A stretch of 24,930 bases of DNA. It comes from Flavobacteriaceae bacterium UBA2765. Lineage in GTDB: Bacteria > Bacteroidota > Bacteroidia > Flavobacteriales > Flavobacteriaceae. The notes beneath the pieces are model-generated. The model searched no databases, was not told the DNA's origin, and saw nothing but the letters and a program-made list of their open reading frames with translations. Made by a program: the position numbers and the translations under genes. Of the stretch, positions 23,662 to 24,930 are shown piece by piece. The stretch's first letter is position 1, and the number at the start of each line of letters is the position of its first letter. Location: positions 1 to 24,930 of the forward strand of contig DEIV01000125.1 of assembly GCA_002352665.1 (NCBI GenBank), read 5' to 3'.

Positions 23662-24822
23662 ATGAAAACAAGCCTAGTTGTTATTTCTCCCAAAAAACTT
23701 TGGATATACCCATTGTTATTTGGTATTTTAGGTGCTCTAATTGGGCTTCTATTGCGTTATGCTTATACAGGTTCAATTTCCGGATTCCCTTTTAAAAATG
23801 TGCTGCATTCACATTCACATGTTCTATTACTTGGGTTTTTATTTAATGCATTGCTAATTTTAGTATGGACTAATTTTACACAAGGGTTTGATAAGGTTTC
23901 TTATAATTATTATTTAGCCTTACAAGTATGTGTAACTGTTATGTTGGTGGCATTTATCCTACAAGGGTATGGATTTTATTCCATTTTGTTTTCAACATTA
24001 CATTTATGGATAAGTTATGTATTACTCGTCAGATTATGGAAGCGACTCGTTAGAAATAATGCAATACATCAATTGGTTAAACTCGGAATTATTTTTCACT
24101 TTATATCTTCTCTGGGGCCTTATCTGTTGGGACCATTAATGGTTATGGAAATGCAGAAATCACCATGGTATCAACAGGCGATTTTCTTTTATTTACATTT
24201 TCAATATTTTGGTATTTTTTTCGTGTGGATGCTGGCAGTTCTATTAAAAAAGACTTCAATACTTCTAGTTAAAAAACATGTTGTCATCATAGCATTAAGT
24301 TTGGTATTGCTATTTGCACATTCTTTAGACTATAGCTTTAATCATTGGGTAATTCAAGTTTTTGGGGGACTAGGTTCCGTATTGCTTTTAGTAGTATTGT
24401 TGAATTTTAAAAATACTTTTATACAATCACAAAAGCAGTACACATACATTTATTATATAATCCTTTTTGTTGGAGTGATCAATATAGTAGGTAGCATTCC
24501 AAGTATTGCAAATTTAGTTATAGAGAGTAGGTTTATTTTGATTGCTTGGTTGCACTTTTTATTTTTAGGAATGTATATTCCATTTATTTGGATGACTTTT
24601 ACACGAAAGTTGAATCCGTTATTATGGGCTTTTTATGGGAGTATGGTGCTTTTATCAGAAATTCTTCTTGTTTTTCCTAAGATGCTATCTCAATGGTTTT
24701 CAATTTCCCTAATGTGGTTATTGTTTTTTACTTATTTAGGAGTGACCATAAGTATATGTTTTGTGAATTTGAAGTTTCTTTTTGAAACTAAGAATAAAAA
24801 TAAATCTATAAAAACGCTTTAA
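23662..24822 (+). CDS. Multi-pass membrane protein with conserved-looking histidines, possibly haem-copper oxidase subunit I-like
   Basis: This 386-residue protein has about 11 to 12 hydrophobic segments and no signal peptide. Histidines fall in or next to membrane helices: HSHSH at 49-53, His114, His146, His179 (YLHFQYFG), His220, and His298 (WLHFLFLGMY). This layout recalls stand-alone relatives of the haem-copper oxidase subunit I/NnrS type membrane haem proteins, but the residues for a copper site are not clearly present and I cannot name the family with confidence. The start ATG 23662 follows the rpoBC terminator by 23 nt, so it needs its own promoter or read-through; no clear TAnnTTTG was seen. 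Its stop overlaps the stop of the convergent gene by 3 to 4 nt. Confidence 0.65.
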   Translation: MKTSLVVISPKKLWIYPLLFGILGALIGLLLRYAYTGSISGFPFKNVLHSHSHVLLLGFLFNALLILVWTNFTQGFDKVSYNYYLALQVCVTVMLVAFILQGYGFYSILFSTLHLWISYVLLVRLWKRLVRNNAIHQLVKLGIIFHFISSLGPYLLGPLMVMEMQKSPWYQQAIFFYLHFQYFGIFFVWMLAVLLKKTSILLVKKHVVIIALSLVLLFAHSLDYSFNHWVIQVFGGLGSVLLLVVLLNFKNTFIQSQKQYTYIYYIILFVGVINIVGSIPSIANLVIESRFILIAWLHFLFLGMYIPFIWMTFTRKLNPLLWAFYGSMVLLSEILLVFPKMLSQWFSISLMWLLFFTYLGVTISICFVNLKFLFETKNKNKSIKTL

Positions 24823-24930
24823 ATTCCTTCTAAGGTTTTATCTAATAAATTGATCTTTTCATTGGTTTCTTTTATAATAACATATAACGCTTCATACACC
24901 CATTCTCCATCAATTTTTTCACCTTTAATA
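24819..24930 (-). CDS. C-terminal fragment of a minus-strand gene (unrecognised)
   Basis: Reading from the right edge on the minus strand, a frame is open for 36 codons and ends with TAA at 24821-24819. The peptide is hydrophilic and helical in composition (DGEWVYEALYVIIKETNEKI near its start). It converges with the membrane-protein gene and overlaps its stop codon. The fragment is too short to name; the sensible composition and tight convergence support a real gene. Confidence 0.55.
   Translation of the reverse strand, partial: IKGEKIDGEWVYEALYVIIKETNEKINLLDKTLEGI

Noticed and set aside
1..24930. CRISPR array, transposase, phage or defence system
   Set aside because: No regularly spaced repeats or related proteins occur; the window is mostly conserved housekeeping genes.

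Overview
The window comes from an AT-rich member of the Bacteroidota, most likely class Flavobacteriia. The evidence is the protein content (a flavobacterial form of RpoB/RpoC, a DUF3467 gene behind rpoC, a LysM plus PBP1 fusion, bacillithiol gene bshC), promoters of the Bacteroidota type (TTG, about 19 nt, TAnnTTTG), and start codons that mostly lack a Shine-Dalgarno sequence and sit in A-rich context.

Layout. 1-2361: bshC (5' end outside the window) and rlmF on the plus strand. 2617-4046: three minus-strand genes, a NUDIX hydrolase and an unrecognised small protein that look like an operon, then a DoxX-like membrane protein. 4169-7711: guaA, then a lipid-free secreted or periplasmic LysM/PBP1 protein. 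7821-9470: rpsU, a XerC/D-type recombinase and a short hibernation factor. 9498-10494: a tRNA cluster Thr(TGT)-Tyr(GTA)-Gly(TCC)-Thr(GGT), which also holds a divergent second tRNA-Gly, a broken tRNA-Gly remnant, a duplicated tRNA-Thr 3' end and several palindromes. 10657-23602: the core translation/transcription block tuf, tRNA-Trp, secE, nusG, rplK, rplA, rplJ, rplL, rpoB, rpoC and a DUF3467 gene, closed by a strong intrinsic terminator. 23662-24822: a multi-pass histidine-bearing membrane protein, meeting the tail of a minus-strand gene at the right edge.

How it fits together. Most of the window is housekeeping: tRNAs, EF-Tu, ribosomal stalk and L1-region proteins, secretion, transcription elongation and RNA polymerase core subunits in the conserved bacterial order. 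No phage, CRISPR, transposase or defence genes were seen.

Most interesting points: (1) rpsU alone carries a very strong Shine-Dalgarno in a lineage whose ribosomes normally ignore it, fitting bS21 autoregulation; (2) a second tRNA-Gly(TCC) differs from its neighbour at 17 of 73 positions but keeps pairing by compensatory changes, so it may be a functional specialised tRNA rather than a pseudogene; (3) two terminators share a 10-nt arm and overlap promoters, so that new transcripts would escape the hairpin; (4) rpoB appears to start at TTG.
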